From Bacteroidota bacterium (lineage in GTDB: Bacteria; Bacteroidota; Bacteroidia; Cytophagales; Cyclobacteriaceae), in contig JAHEMS010000002.1 in NCBI GenBank assembly GCA_024643595.1, forward strand, positions 1 to 40,899: DNA of 40,899 nt, given 5' to 3'. This document shows positions 25,100-33,197 of this stretch, in pieces (position 1 is the stretch's first letter; every line of letters starts with the position of its first letter). The notes under the pieces are model-generated. The model had not been told where the DNA came from. It was given only the letters and a program-made list of their open reading frames with translations, and searched no databases. A program made the translations under genes and the position numbers.

Positions 25100-27022
25100 A
25101 TGAACAATCAAAAAGCAATATGGTGCATTTTTTTATTACTCGCACTGGCATCATGTAAAACAAAGGAATTGGAAAAGTCTCCTAAACTATATTCCATGAC
25201 CCAATTTATGGATATCGTGCAAATCGGTGGAGGATCATTTTCCCCGGATGACAGTAAAATCCTTATTAGTAGCAAAGAAACAGGAATTTTTAATGCAATA
25301 GAGATTGATATTAACACAGGACAGCAAACACCATTAACAAAATCAACAGACAATGCTATTTTTGGTTACAGTTATTTTCCCAGGGATAATCGGGTGTTAT
25401 ATGGGAGTGATCGGGGAGGAAACGAGATCACCCATTTGTTTGTGTTAACCAATGGTGATGTGATGGATTTGATCCAGGACTCTACCGCCAAAGCACAATT
25501 TTATGGATGGAGTTTTAATCAAAATCTCATGTATTATACATCGAATAGTCGTGATAAGCGCTACTTTGATTTGTATTCAGTACAGGTAAAAGACGACTCG
25601 GAAGAAAAAATATATCCCGCCAGTTTGGTCTATAAAAATGAAAAAGGGTTAACTCCTTCCATCATATCAAATGATGATCGTTACATCGCCTTATCTGAAA
25701 GGATTACTACCAGTAACGCCAACATGTATTTGAGGGATACACAATCCGGCAAAACGGAATTGTTATCTGCTCACGAGGGGGATATTATGTATAGTCCCCA
25801 ATATTTTAGTGTAGACGGCACAAAACTATTCTATCTGACAGACGAAGGAAGTGAATTCATGCATTTATCAAGTTATGACATTGCGACAAAAACTAAAGCT
25901 AAGGTTGACGAGGCTCCTTGGGATATCATGTATTCGAGCTTGTCGCGAAATGGGAAGTACAGAGTGGTGGCGATTAACAATGATGCACGAACTGAAATGA
26001 AAATATACGATGAATCAAGCGGTGGTAAACTTTTAAAAATTGAGGGTTTACCGGAGGGCGAAATCACCGGGGTTACCATTTCAGACAGCGAGAAGTTAAT
26101 GTCTTTCTATGTGAGCAGTTCAAAGTCGCCAAGTAATTTGTTTGTATATAATTTTGAAACCAAAGAGGTGAAGCAGCTTACTCACACAATGTCGAAAGAA
26201 ATTAATTCTGAAGATTTGGTGGAAGGAGAGGTAATTCGTTTTAGCTCTTTCGATGGAATGGAGATTCCTTCGTTGCTTTATAAGCCGAAAGGGTTGAAAG
26301 AAGGGGATAAAGCTCCGGCACTTTTATATATTCATGGAGGTCCAGGTGGACAGACCCGTTTAAATTATTCGTCCATTATACAGCACTTGGTAAATCATGG
26401 CTATGTAATTCTGGCAGTTAATAATCGTGGAAGCTCGGGATATGGCAAGACATTTTTTTCAGCGGATGATCGTAAACACGGTGACGAAGATTTACGGGAC
26501 TGTGTAGCATCGAAAAAATTCCTGGCCACTTTACCATACGTAGACATGGATAAAGTTGGAATCATGGGAGGAAGTTATGGTGGATATATGACCATGGCCG
26601 CCTTAGCATTCACTCCAGAGGAATTCAAAGTTGGCGTTAATCTGTTTGGGGTTACCAATTGGATACGCACGTTAAAAAGTATTCCGCCCTGGTGGGAAGC
26701 TGGAAGGAAAGCGTTATACGTAGAACTTGGCGATCCATTCACAGAAGATTCTGTGGCTCTTTACAATAAGTCGCCACTTTTTCATACCGATCAAATCACC
26801 AAACCATTTATTGTATTACAGGGAAGTAATGATCCTCGCGTACTACAGGTGGAATCGGATGAGATTGTTGCTAATGCCAGGAAAAATGGAGTGCCTGTGG
26901 AATATATAATTTTTCCGGATGAAGGCCATGGTTTTGTAAAGAAGGAAAACAACATAAAATCATCAGAAGAGATTTTAAAATTTCTCGACAAATATTTAAA
27001 AGCAAATACGGGAAGTGAATAA
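25100..27022 (+). CDS. S9 family prolyl oligopeptidase-like serine peptidase, lipoprotein
   Basis: Envelope-located peptidase of family S9 (S9C, acylaminoacyl-peptidase-like). The signal peptide ends in LALASC (lipid-anchored C19). Residues about 30-375 form the beta-propeller (repeated blocks such as FSPDDSKILISS, SRNGKYRVVAINN, ISDSEKLMSFYV), followed by the alpha/beta-hydrolase domain: LLYIHGGPGGQ (oxyanion), nucleophile S492 in GGSYGGYM, D578 in GSNDPRV and H610 in EGHGF. The length of 640 residues is normal. ATG at 25100; TACCTTTA at 25069-25076 is a possible -7 box. A strong two-way terminator follows at 27037. Confidence 0.93.
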   Translation: MNNQKAIWCIFLLLALASCKTKELEKSPKLYSMTQFMDIVQIGGGSFSPDDSKILISSKETGIFNAIEIDINTGQQTPLTKSTDNAIFGYSYFPRDNRVLYGSDRGGNEITHLFVLTNGDVMDLIQDSTAKAQFYGWSFNQNLMYYTSNSRDKRYFDLYSVQVKDDSEEKIYPASLVYKNEKGLTPSIISNDDRYIALSERITTSNANMYLRDTQSGKTELLSAHEGDIMYSPQYFSVDGTKLFYLTDEGSEFMHLSSYDIATKTKAKVDEAPWDIMYSSLSRNGKYRVVAINNDARTEMKIYDESSGGKLLKIEGLPEGEITGVTISDSEKLMSFYVSSSKSPSNLFVYNFETKEVKQLTHTMSKEINSEDLVEGEVIRFSSFDGMEIPSLLYKPKGLKEGDKAPALLYIHGGPGGQTRLNYSSIIQHLVNHGYVILAVNNRGSSGYGKTFFSADDRKHGDEDLRDCVASKKFLATLPYVDMDKVGIMGGSYGGYMTMAALAFTPEEFKVGVNLFGVTNWIRTLKSIPPWWEAGRKALYVELGDPFTEDSVALYNKSPLFHTDQITKPFIVLQGSNDPRVLQVESDEIVANARKNGVPVEYIIFPDEGHGFVKKENNIKSSEEILKFLDKYLKANTGSE

Positions 27023-27036
27023 AAAAGCTCTTAAAA

Positions 27037-27069
27037 AATAGAGGCTATCTCATTCAGATAGCCTCTATT
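27037..27069. terminator. Two-way hairpin terminator between S9 peptidase and nfu
   Basis: A 14-bp perfect stem (AATAGAGGCTATCT with AGATAGCCTCTATT) and a 5-base loop CATTC, sitting between two convergent genes. On the minus strand the stem is followed by TTTTTTAAG, good for nfu; on the plus strand it is followed by ATTATTTC, weaker but likely used by the peptidase gene. Confidence 0.85.
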
Positions 27070-27089
27070 ATTATTTCTGGATTTCAAAT

Positions 27090-27665
27090 TTATCCTAAGG
27101 CCTCTACTTCCTGCACTTCCTCCGGCATCATTTTCTTGAATAGATTTTCAATACCTGCCTTCAATGTTATTGTTGAAGATGGACAGCCACTGCATGAACC
27201 TTGGAGCGTGACTGTTACTTTTTTATCGGTATAGGAGTGAAACGTAATAGCGCCACCATCCTGCTCAACAGCCGGACGGATGTACTCATCCAGAATGGTC
27301 TTTATTTTTTTTATAGTTTCGGTTTCCTCTTGCTGTGGAGCTTCGGATTCTTTCACGTCTAGAATTAATTTTCCAGATTCCAAAAATGTTCGGATATGAT
27401 TTTTAAGTGTATCCTGAATTTCAATCCACTCAACATCTTCTTTTTTTGTAACGGTTACGAAGTTGCTCATGTAGAACACCCTATCCACAAAAGGATACAT
27501 GAACAGTTCCTGAGCAAGGGGTGCCTGTTCTGCTTCAACGGGAGTTGGGAAATCGAAACTCATTCCTTCAGGAACTAATACTTCACTCACTACGAATTTT
27601 AGTGAGTTAGGATTTGGATTAGATTCCAGATAGATATGGATATTTTTTGCAGCGGTTGGAGTCAT
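27090..27665 (-). CDS. NfuA-like iron-sulfur carrier/scaffold protein
   Basis: Delivers Fe-S clusters to apo-proteins. Two domains: an N-terminal Nfu_N domain (about 8-95; IYLESNPNPNSLKFVV and SFDFPTPVEAEQAPLAQELF) and a C-terminal NifU-like domain (about 115-185; VEQDGGAITFHSY and the cluster motif C158-SG-C161-PSS). 191 residues, the usual Nfu layout for Bacteroidota and for mitochondria, differing from E. coli NfuA whose N-domain is A-type. ATG at 27665. A perfect TAACTTTG -7 box lies about 40 bases upstream. Confidence 0.95.
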   Translation of the reverse strand: MTPTAAKNIHIYLESNPNPNSLKFVVSEVLVPEGMSFDFPTPVEAEQAPLAQELFMYPFVDRVFYMSNFVTVTKKEDVEWIEIQDTLKNHIRTFLESGKLILDVKESEAPQQEETETIKKIKTILDEYIRPAVEQDGGAITFHSYTDKKVTVTLQGSCSGCPSSTITLKAGIENLFKKMMPEEVQEVEALG

Positions 27666-27703
27666 GTGTTTTTATGTTTTCAATAGAGGAAGCTATGAAT
27701 CAA

Positions 27704-27711
27704 CAAAGTTA
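27704..27711 (-). promoter_or_regulatory. -7 box of nfu promoter
   Basis: Minus-strand TAACTTTG, a perfect TAnnTTTG match, leaving a leader of about 30 bases before the ATG at 27665. The symporter gene on the other strand has its own near match, TATTTTG at 27783-27789. Confidence 0.45.
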
Positions 27712-27797
27712 TGAAATTTAAGTTCATCGTCTAGATTGAAAATCAGTATATTCACGCCTTTACAGAGTTATAAATTTGATATTATTTTGCTGATGCT

Positions 27798-29171
27798 ATG
27801 ACACAAAAGAGAATTGTTTGGTTTATTCTGGGATTTTTCCTCTTAGCTACGATACTGCACTCGATCGAATATTATACATCATTTACCTTATCTCACAGAT
27901 TGCTGGTTGCTAGTCGTCTGATTACATGGGCATGGCTGGTACTTTATGCGATTCGCAAAAAATCGCTTACTACCTGGATTTTATTAAGTATGGTAATCGG
28001 TGTTGAAATTGGATTGAACTTCCCTGAGTTCGCACAAAATCTTTCTGTCCTTAGTAAAATTTTCCTACGACTGGTAAAAACTATTATTGCACCTATTCTA
28101 TTTGCGACGCTGGTGGTTGGTATTGCTGGCCATTCCAATCTTAAACAAGTGGGTAGGATGGGCTGGAAATCAATCCTCTACTTTGAAGGGGTTACAACCA
28201 TGGCGTTAATGGTCGGATTGATTGCTATAAATTTAACACAGGCTGGTGCTGGTATTGTATTGCCTGAAGGATTTAATCAGGAGTTACCGGAAGCGATAGC
28301 TCAATCATGGTCAGATGTGATACTTCATGTTTTCCCTGAAAATTTTGTCAAGTCAGTATATAATGGTGATGTACTTCCCATTGTTGTCTTCAGCGTAATA
28401 TTTGGCATAGCGCTCGCTATGTTGCCAGAAGAAAAGAAAAGGCCATTACTCAATTTTTCGGAGAGCCTGGCAGAAACGATGTTTAAATTTACCAACATCA
28501 TCATGCACTTTGCTCCATTTGGTGTAGGCGCCGCAATCGCTGTTACCGTTGGTCACCTTGGTATTGATATCCTTACTTCATTGTTGAAATTATTGTTCAC
28601 GCTATACGGTTCGTTAGTCGTGTTTATAGGGGGAATTTTATTGCCCATAGCCTTAATTCTAAAAGTACCGGTAAAGAAATTCTTTAAAGCAGTTTCTGAG
28701 CCAGTCTCCATTGCTTTTGCTACCACCAGTTCAGAGTCTGCTTTACCTAAAGCCATGGAGAATATGGAGAAACTAGGAGTACCCCGCAAAATAGTTTCTT
28801 TTGTATTGCCGACAGGTTATACCTTTAATCTCGATGGCACTACGCTTTATCTCTCGTTGGCTTCCGTATTTGTGGCGCAGGCAGCGGGCATTCCATTAAC
28901 TATTGGTCAACAGATTTTAATGGGTCTTACCCTTATGCTCACGAGTAAAGGTGTTGCTGGCGTGCCTCGTGCTTCGCTGGTGATATTACTTGGAACAGCT
29001 GCTTCTTTTGGATTACCCCTTTGGCCTATTATGGCTATTTTGGGTATCGATGAATTAATGGATATGGCACGCACTTCTGTCAACGTAGCAGGTAATTGTC
29101 TGGCCACAGTAGTGATCGCAAAGTGGGAGGGAGAATATGTAGAGCCAGAAGGTGAAGTCAATTTTGATTAA
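27798..29171 (+). CDS. Dicarboxylate/amino acid:cation symporter (DAACS family)
   Basis: Inner-membrane symporter taking up glutamate/aspartate or C4-dicarboxylates with Na+ or H+. The conserved core is present: IFLRLVKTIIAPILFATLVVGIAG (TM2-3), the re-entrant serine-rich loop FATTSSESALPKAMENMEKLG, VLPTGYTFNLDGTTLYLSLA (TM7) and LTSKGVAGVPRASLVIL (second re-entrant loop) with MDMARTSVNVAGNCLATVVIAKW. 457 residues, with about two extra hydrophobic segments at the N-terminus (8-25 and 35-52) ahead of the usual eight. ATG at 27798. Convergent with aroC, 7 bases between stops. Exact substrate uncertain. Confidence 0.93.
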   Translation: MTQKRIVWFILGFFLLATILHSIEYYTSFTLSHRLLVASRLITWAWLVLYAIRKKSLTTWILLSMVIGVEIGLNFPEFAQNLSVLSKIFLRLVKTIIAPILFATLVVGIAGHSNLKQVGRMGWKSILYFEGVTTMALMVGLIAINLTQAGAGIVLPEGFNQELPEAIAQSWSDVILHVFPENFVKSVYNGDVLPIVVFSVIFGIALAMLPEEKKRPLLNFSESLAETMFKFTNIIMHFAPFGVGAAIAVTVGHLGIDILTSLLKLLFTLYGSLVVFIGGILLPIALILKVPVKKFFKAVSEPVSIAFATTSSESALPKAMENMEKLGVPRKIVSFVLPTGYTFNLDGTTLYLSLASVFVAQAAGIPLTIGQQILMGLTLMLTSKGVAGVPRASLVILLGTAASFGLPLWPIMAILGIDELMDMARTSVNVAGNCLATVVIAKWEGEYVEPEGEVNFD

Positions 29172-29178
29172 TGCCTTC

Positions 29179-30249
29179 TTATATCTTAGAACTTTTCGAA
29201 CGCAATAAAAAATCAGCAATAACAAGAGCGGCCATGGCCTCTACAATGGGCACCGCCCTGGGAACTACGCATGGGTCATGTCTTCCTTTGCCAGAAACGA
29301 TGGTTTCATTACCATCTTTATCTACACTGGGCTGATCTTTCATAATCGTAGCCACGGGTTTGAATGCTACATTGAAATAAATATCTTCACCATTGCTGAT
29401 ACCACCTTGAATTCCTCCGGAGAAATTAGTTTTTGTCCGGATCTTGTTCCCATCATTATAAAATTCATCATTATGTTGTGAGCCCCGTAAAGTTATTCCG
29501 TCAAAACCACTACCATATTCAAACCCTTTTACCGCATTGATGCTAAGCATAGCTTTTCCAATTTCTGCATGAAGTTTATCAAAGACAGGCTCACCTAATC
29601 CAACCGGAGTATTTTTTATTACACAAGTCACCACACCTCCAATAGTATCACGCGCTAACCGTACCTGATCAATGAGAGAAATCATTTTTTCCGCGATCGA
29701 TACATCAGGGCAGCGTATTATGTTGTCTTCTGTTTTATTTAGATCAAGTTGTGTATAATGGGGTGCTTTTAGCTCTCCGACTTGAGAAACATAAGCATTT
29801 ATTTCAATGCCGACTTGCTTCAAGAGCAATTTGGCGATGGCTCCAGCGGCTACGCGCGCAGCTGTTTCGCGCGCAGAACTTCGGCCTCCACCACGATAAT
29901 CACGCACGCCATATTTGGATTCGTAGGTATAATCTGCATGTGATGGCCGAAAGGTATTTTGAATATGTGAATAGTCTTTGCTGCGTTGATCTTGATTTTC
30001 TATGGTGATGGCAATAGGGGTGCCGGTTGATTTTCCTTCAAAAACTCCGGAAAGAATTTTGAATGAGTCGTCTTCCTTGCGCTGGGTAGTGATTTTTGAT
30101 TGACCCGGTTTTCTCCGATCCAGTTCAGACTGGATGAAATTTAAATCAATCGTAAGACCTGCAGGGCAGCCATCAATAATAACACCAATGGCAGGTCCAT
30201 GCGATTCGCCAAAGGTGCTAATTCTAAAAAGTGTTCCGTAGGAGTTCAT
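29179..30249 (-). CDS. aroC: Chorismate synthase
   Basis: Final shikimate-pathway enzyme, converting EPSP to chorismate with reduced FMN. Signatures: GESHGPAIGVIIDGCPAG (H17), RRKPGQSKITTQRKEDD, FRPSHADYTYESKYG with DYRGGGRSSARETAARVAAG, GGIQGGISNGEDI and the C-terminal GRHDPCVVPRAVPIVEAM. 356 residues, normal length. ATG at 30249. It lies 52 bases downstream of batD on the same strand, with a hairpin between them that suggests separate transcription. Confidence 0.97.
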   Translation of the reverse strand: MNSYGTLFRISTFGESHGPAIGVIIDGCPAGLTIDLNFIQSELDRRKPGQSKITTQRKEDDSFKILSGVFEGKSTGTPIAITIENQDQRSKDYSHIQNTFRPSHADYTYESKYGVRDYRGGGRSSARETAARVAAGAIAKLLLKQVGIEINAYVSQVGELKAPHYTQLDLNKTEDNIIRCPDVSIAEKMISLIDQVRLARDTIGGVVTCVIKNTPVGLGEPVFDKLHAEIGKAMLSINAVKGFEYGSGFDGITLRGSQHNDEFYNDGNKIRTKTNFSGGIQGGISNGEDIYFNVAFKPVATIMKDQPSVDKDGNETIVSGKGRHDPCVVPRAVPIVEAMAALVIADFLLRSKSSKI

Positions 30250-30267
30250 TTCATTAATTATTCAAAA

Positions 30268-30301
30268 TTCAAGATCGTTTATTAAAATTTTTAATCTTGA
30301 A
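30268..30301 (-). terminator. Possible hairpin after batD
   Basis: Inverted repeat TTCAAGAT (30268-30275) and ATCTTGAA (30294-30301), extended inward by A/T pairs with a bulge, begins at the base next to the batD stop. On the minus strand it is followed by TTTTGAATAA. The short T-run makes this only a moderate terminator call. Confidence 0.4.
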
Positions 30302-31744
30302 TTATTTTTTAAAGATAAGATAAGCGGATCCTCCTAACATCAATAATATGAAGATATTCAGGCTAACCTTCATCCAATCCATGGAGTCAACATGTTGAAG
30401 GTTATTTTCCGAGGCATCCAATCGGTCATAAAAGGATCCAAGATCAGTGCTTTCAATGTTTTGGTTCTTCTGACTTTCTCCTTTAACGCGCAGTGTATAT
30501 TGTGATCTTAAGGTATCGTATTTTTTTGATTTGGGATTAAAAAATACCCATTGAAAATAATCTCCCAAATTAAATTCACCCGGCTCTTTTGGAATCATAA
30601 AATAATTGAAAGTTTTGTTTCCCGCTACGCGACCACCTTCACGTCTGATATTTTGCTTCACATTGGGTTCATAGAAATCAAAATTGGCATCTTTTTTTAC
30701 CATTGGTTTTTCAATGGCGGTGATGTTTCCTTCGCCAATAATTCTAAATTCATACCCAATGCTTTGACCTGTTGTGGGCTCGGTTGCTGAAAATTGTTCA
30801 GCCAATTGATAATCTCCAACAGCTACTGAATTCCGCAATGGATGAGAAGGTAGTTCCTTCACGTGCACAGTTATCGGTCTCGAATAAAATGTTTTAAAAT
30901 CCTCTTGCCTGTTTTGGCCAAAGAAGGATGGGTTCTTAGCTACTTTAAATTTGATCATTTCCAGGCCAACACTTGAAAAATTAATTGACTGTGTATTCAA
31001 GGGATAGAATGCTGCCTGGTAGATTTTATACTGCGTATAACCTTTACCATTAATATCGATGGTTTCTCCTTCAATGTTTTCAATATTAAAATTTTCCTCC
31101 CAGCAATTGGCAGGCTTAAGTTTTTTGAGGATTTCTGAAAGTTGCTTGCCTAACTCATGAAATTGCATCGGAGCACGATTGTTGTCGGCCACTAAAAAGG
31201 ATAGGGTGGCAGTAAATCCTTCACCCACATACACTTCACTTTTGCTGGTAGTAAGGGCCAGGAGTGCATCTTCTTTGACATCGATAAACTCCGTTTCACC
31301 CCGGCCAAAAAAGCCATCAGAAGGGTCATCAAACATACTCCGAAAGGGGTCACGTTGCGCCTGTACAGCAGGACCTACTTTTACTTTTTTGCCGGTAACT
31401 GAAATGATCTGATCATTAACTTTCATTTTAAAGGAAGGAACTACAAACACACCTTGTTTAGTTGGGGTATAGGTCATCACCACACTTTGTGATGAGCTCA
31501 TTTGTCCATTAACAATACTGGTTTGCGACTGGTTAGAAGTGCCTCTTTTTCGAAATCCATCGATGTCAGGAAAATTCTCATAACTTTTTAATCGGTCATT
31601 ATTTACTGTGACCGTGATCGTCCAGGCTTGATTTTCACCAATTTCGTCTGGGCCAAGTGCGATTTGGATGTTATTTTGACCATATACCGCACCAGTAAAA
31701 AGCAACAAATAGGTTAAGAGGGTCGTTCTTGAAGAAAAAATCAT
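30302..31744 (-). CDS. batD: BatD family protein
   Basis: Membrane-anchored, periplasm-facing beta-rich protein of the Bat (aerotolerance-linked) family; the molecular role is poorly defined. Signal peptide MIFSSRTTLLTYLLLFTGAVYGQ, several immunoglobulin-like segments (for example IQIALGPDEIGENQAWTITV, LLALTTSKSEVYVGEGFTAT then LSFLVADN, PITVHVKELPSHP) and a C-terminal membrane helix (WMKVSLNIFILLMLGGSAYLIF). 480 residues from ATG at 31744. An ATG at 31825 is also in frame, but a good promoter (31778-31807) lies inside that stretch and the signal peptide begins at 31744, so the inner start is chosen. BatA/B/C/E partners, usually adjacent, are absent here. Confidence 0.85.
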   Translation of the reverse strand: MIFSSRTTLLTYLLLFTGAVYGQNNIQIALGPDEIGENQAWTITVTVNNDRLKSYENFPDIDGFRKRGTSNQSQTSIVNGQMSSSQSVVMTYTPTKQGVFVVPSFKMKVNDQIISVTGKKVKVGPAVQAQRDPFRSMFDDPSDGFFGRGETEFIDVKEDALLALTTSKSEVYVGEGFTATLSFLVADNNRAPMQFHELGKQLSEILKKLKPANCWEENFNIENIEGETIDINGKGYTQYKIYQAAFYPLNTQSINFSSVGLEMIKFKVAKNPSFFGQNRQEDFKTFYSRPITVHVKELPSHPLRNSVAVGDYQLAEQFSATEPTTGQSIGYEFRIIGEGNITAIEKPMVKKDANFDFYEPNVKQNIRREGGRVAGNKTFNYFMIPKEPGEFNLGDYFQWVFFNPKSKKYDTLRSQYTLRVKGESQKNQNIESTDLGSFYDRLDASENNLQHVDSMDWMKVSLNIFILLMLGGSAYLIFKK

Positions 31745-31777
31745 AATCACATAGTTCCGCAACTTGTTGCAGGTACG

Positions 31778-31807
31778 CAAAATTAAGGCCTTCTTTTTAT
31801 TCTTCAA
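31778..31807 (-). promoter_or_regulatory. Promoter of batD
   Basis: On the minus strand: TTG (31807-31805), 19 bases, TAATTTTG (31785-31778), a near-ideal Bacteroidota promoter. The expected transcript starts about 25 bases before the ATG at 31744 and excludes the upstream in-frame ATG, which settles the batD start. Confidence 0.6.
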
Positions 31808-31873
31808 TTGCTTTTGTATTTTCATATCTGCAACACATGTTAAAAACTCAACAAACGCACTTTACAATTTTTA

Positions 31874-32065
31874 ATGAAAATGCTTAATTATGTAAAGCAA
31901 ATACTCACAAGGGTGAGTTTTGACGCCAGGCTCTTTGAAAAAGAGTTGAGAAAGGCTATCAAAATGTTAATAGCCGATGAAGTACGGGAACTCCAACGTT
32001 GGTGTTATGCCAATTATAGGGGGGAATACGAAGCCATCTTGAATAGATGCTTCGTGGCTGTTTAA
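31874..32065 (+). CDS. Small conserved protein, 63 residues, function unknown
   Basis: Reads MKMLNYVKQILTRVSFDARL then FEKELRKAIKMLIADEVREL, ending in a Trp/Cys/Tyr-containing tail (QRWCYANYRGEYEAILNRCF). I recall very similar small proteins (MLNYVK..L..VSFD...FEKEL.KA) in many Bacteroidota, so the open frame is real despite its size. It is predicted to be helical and soluble, with no signal. ATG at 31874 or 31880. Divergent from batD and followed 24 bases later by a strong terminator. No function can be stated. Confidence 0.8.
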   Translation: MKMLNYVKQILTRVSFDARLFEKELRKAIKMLIADEVRELQRWCYANYRGEYEAILNRCFVAV

Positions 32066-32089
32066 AGTTGCTAATTTGTCTAATCAATA

Positions 32090-32116
32090 AATCCTGCTAA
32101 CAGCAGGATTTTTTTA
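32090..32116 (+). terminator. Hairpin terminator of the 63-residue gene
   Basis: Stem AATCCTGCT/AGCAGGATT (9 bp), loop AAC, followed by a T-run (TTTTTTT including stem end). Textbook intrinsic terminator for the plus strand. The queG stop (32114-32116, minus) lies inside its T-run. Confidence 0.85.
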
Positions 32117-33052
32117 TTCCCTGCCAGTCAAGAAGGAAATGTTGCGCTTAAGTCCTTGCAGTTTGGCCCTCTTTACGGCTGATTTTTTGAACAATTTTTC
32201 AAATACATCCGCAGTGATTTCCTTCCAATCTTGTGAATTCATCTTTTCAAGATCCGGGTCGGGCTGAAAGCGAGATTCTGTATTTGGCTTAGAAAATCGA
32301 TTCCATGGACACACATCCTGACAGATGTCGCAACCAAAAATCCAGTTTTCAAATTTGCCCTTTACCGCTATGGGAATATCTTCTTTTAATTCGATAGTGT
32401 AGTAAGAAATGCATTTGCTTCCATCCACCATGTAAGGTTGTGGTATGGCATCGGTTGGGCAAGCATCCATACACGCAGTACAGGTTCCACAATAGTCTTT
32501 TGCTGGTCCGTCATATTCCAATTCAAGGTCGATGATGAGTTCTGCCAGGAAGAAGAAACTGCCCATCGATCGATTCAGGAGCAAACTGTTTTTGCCAATC
32601 CAGCCCAGTCCAGATTTTTTTGCCCAGGCTCTTTCATGCACGGGTGCAGAATCCACAAAAGCGCGACCACCCACTTCTCCAATTGTTTGCTGAATTTTAT
32701 TTAACAAAATTTTCAACTTGTCTTTAATCACGAAGTGATAATCTTCACCATAAGCATATTTGGCAATCTTAAATTGATCAGGATTGGCCGAGGAGAGATC
32801 TTTTTCTGGATAATAATTATAGATCAGGCTGATGACAGATTTTGCTCCAGGTACTAACAAAGTTGGGTTGAGCCGTTTGTCAAAATAATTTTCCAGGTAA
32901 CTCATCGATCCATGATGCCCTTGCCTCAGCCAATCTTCCAGTCGGGGAGCTTCCTCATGGAGAAATTCAGCTTTTGCTATCCCGCAATAACTAAAACCCA
33001 ACGCGGCAGCGGTTAATTTGATAAAATCACTATGCTTTTGTCTGGAATCCAA
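32114..33052 (-). CDS. queG: Epoxyqueuosine reductase QueG
   Basis: Cobalamin- and 4Fe-4S-dependent reductase for the last step of queuosine tRNA modification. Motifs: LGFSYCGIAKAEF at the N-terminus, YHFVIKDKL, VDSAPVHERAWAKKSGLGWIG (active site and B12 region), and two cluster-binding segments CGTCTACMDACPTDAI and CDICQDVCPWN. The N-terminus has no ATG: the frame stays open to TTG codons at 33100/33097, 33073 and 33052. TTG at 33052 gives LDSRQKHSDFIKLTAAALGF, in step with usual QueG starts, and is chosen (313 residues). Length supports this. It is divergent from the lipoprotein gene at 33198. Confidence 0.95.
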   Translation of the reverse strand: MDSRQKHSDFIKLTAAALGFSYCGIAKAEFLHEEAPRLEDWLRQGHHGSMSYLENYFDKRLNPTLLVPGAKSVISLIYNYYPEKDLSSANPDQFKIAKYAYGEDYHFVIKDKLKILLNKIQQTIGEVGGRAFVDSAPVHERAWAKKSGLGWIGKNSLLLNRSMGSFFFLAELIIDLELEYDGPAKDYCGTCTACMDACPTDAIPQPYMVDGSKCISYYTIELKEDIPIAVKGKFENWIFGCDICQDVCPWNRFSKPNTESRFQPDPDLEKMNSQDWKEITADVFEKLFKKSAVKRAKLQGLKRNISFLTGRE

Positions 33053-33197
33053 GGCATTAAAAAATTTACTCAAAATGCGGAAGAAAAAGCATTTCAACAA
33101 AAAGCTAACTTATTTTCTGGAAGGTTGCGGCGCTTATAAAAAAAATCTCTTGATGAGTGAAGCACAAAACCATACATTAGGTTTCAATTCGGTCATT

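Noticed and set aside
31745..31825. Upstream ATG for batD (27 extra residues, Lys-rich)
   Set aside because: A near-ideal promoter lies inside this stretch and the signal peptide starts at 31744.
33018..33197. Open frame extending the lipoprotein gene 60 codons upstream
   Set aside because: It would place the signal peptide at residue 61 and overlaps the queG N-terminal region on the other strand; the lipoprotein signal begins at 33198.
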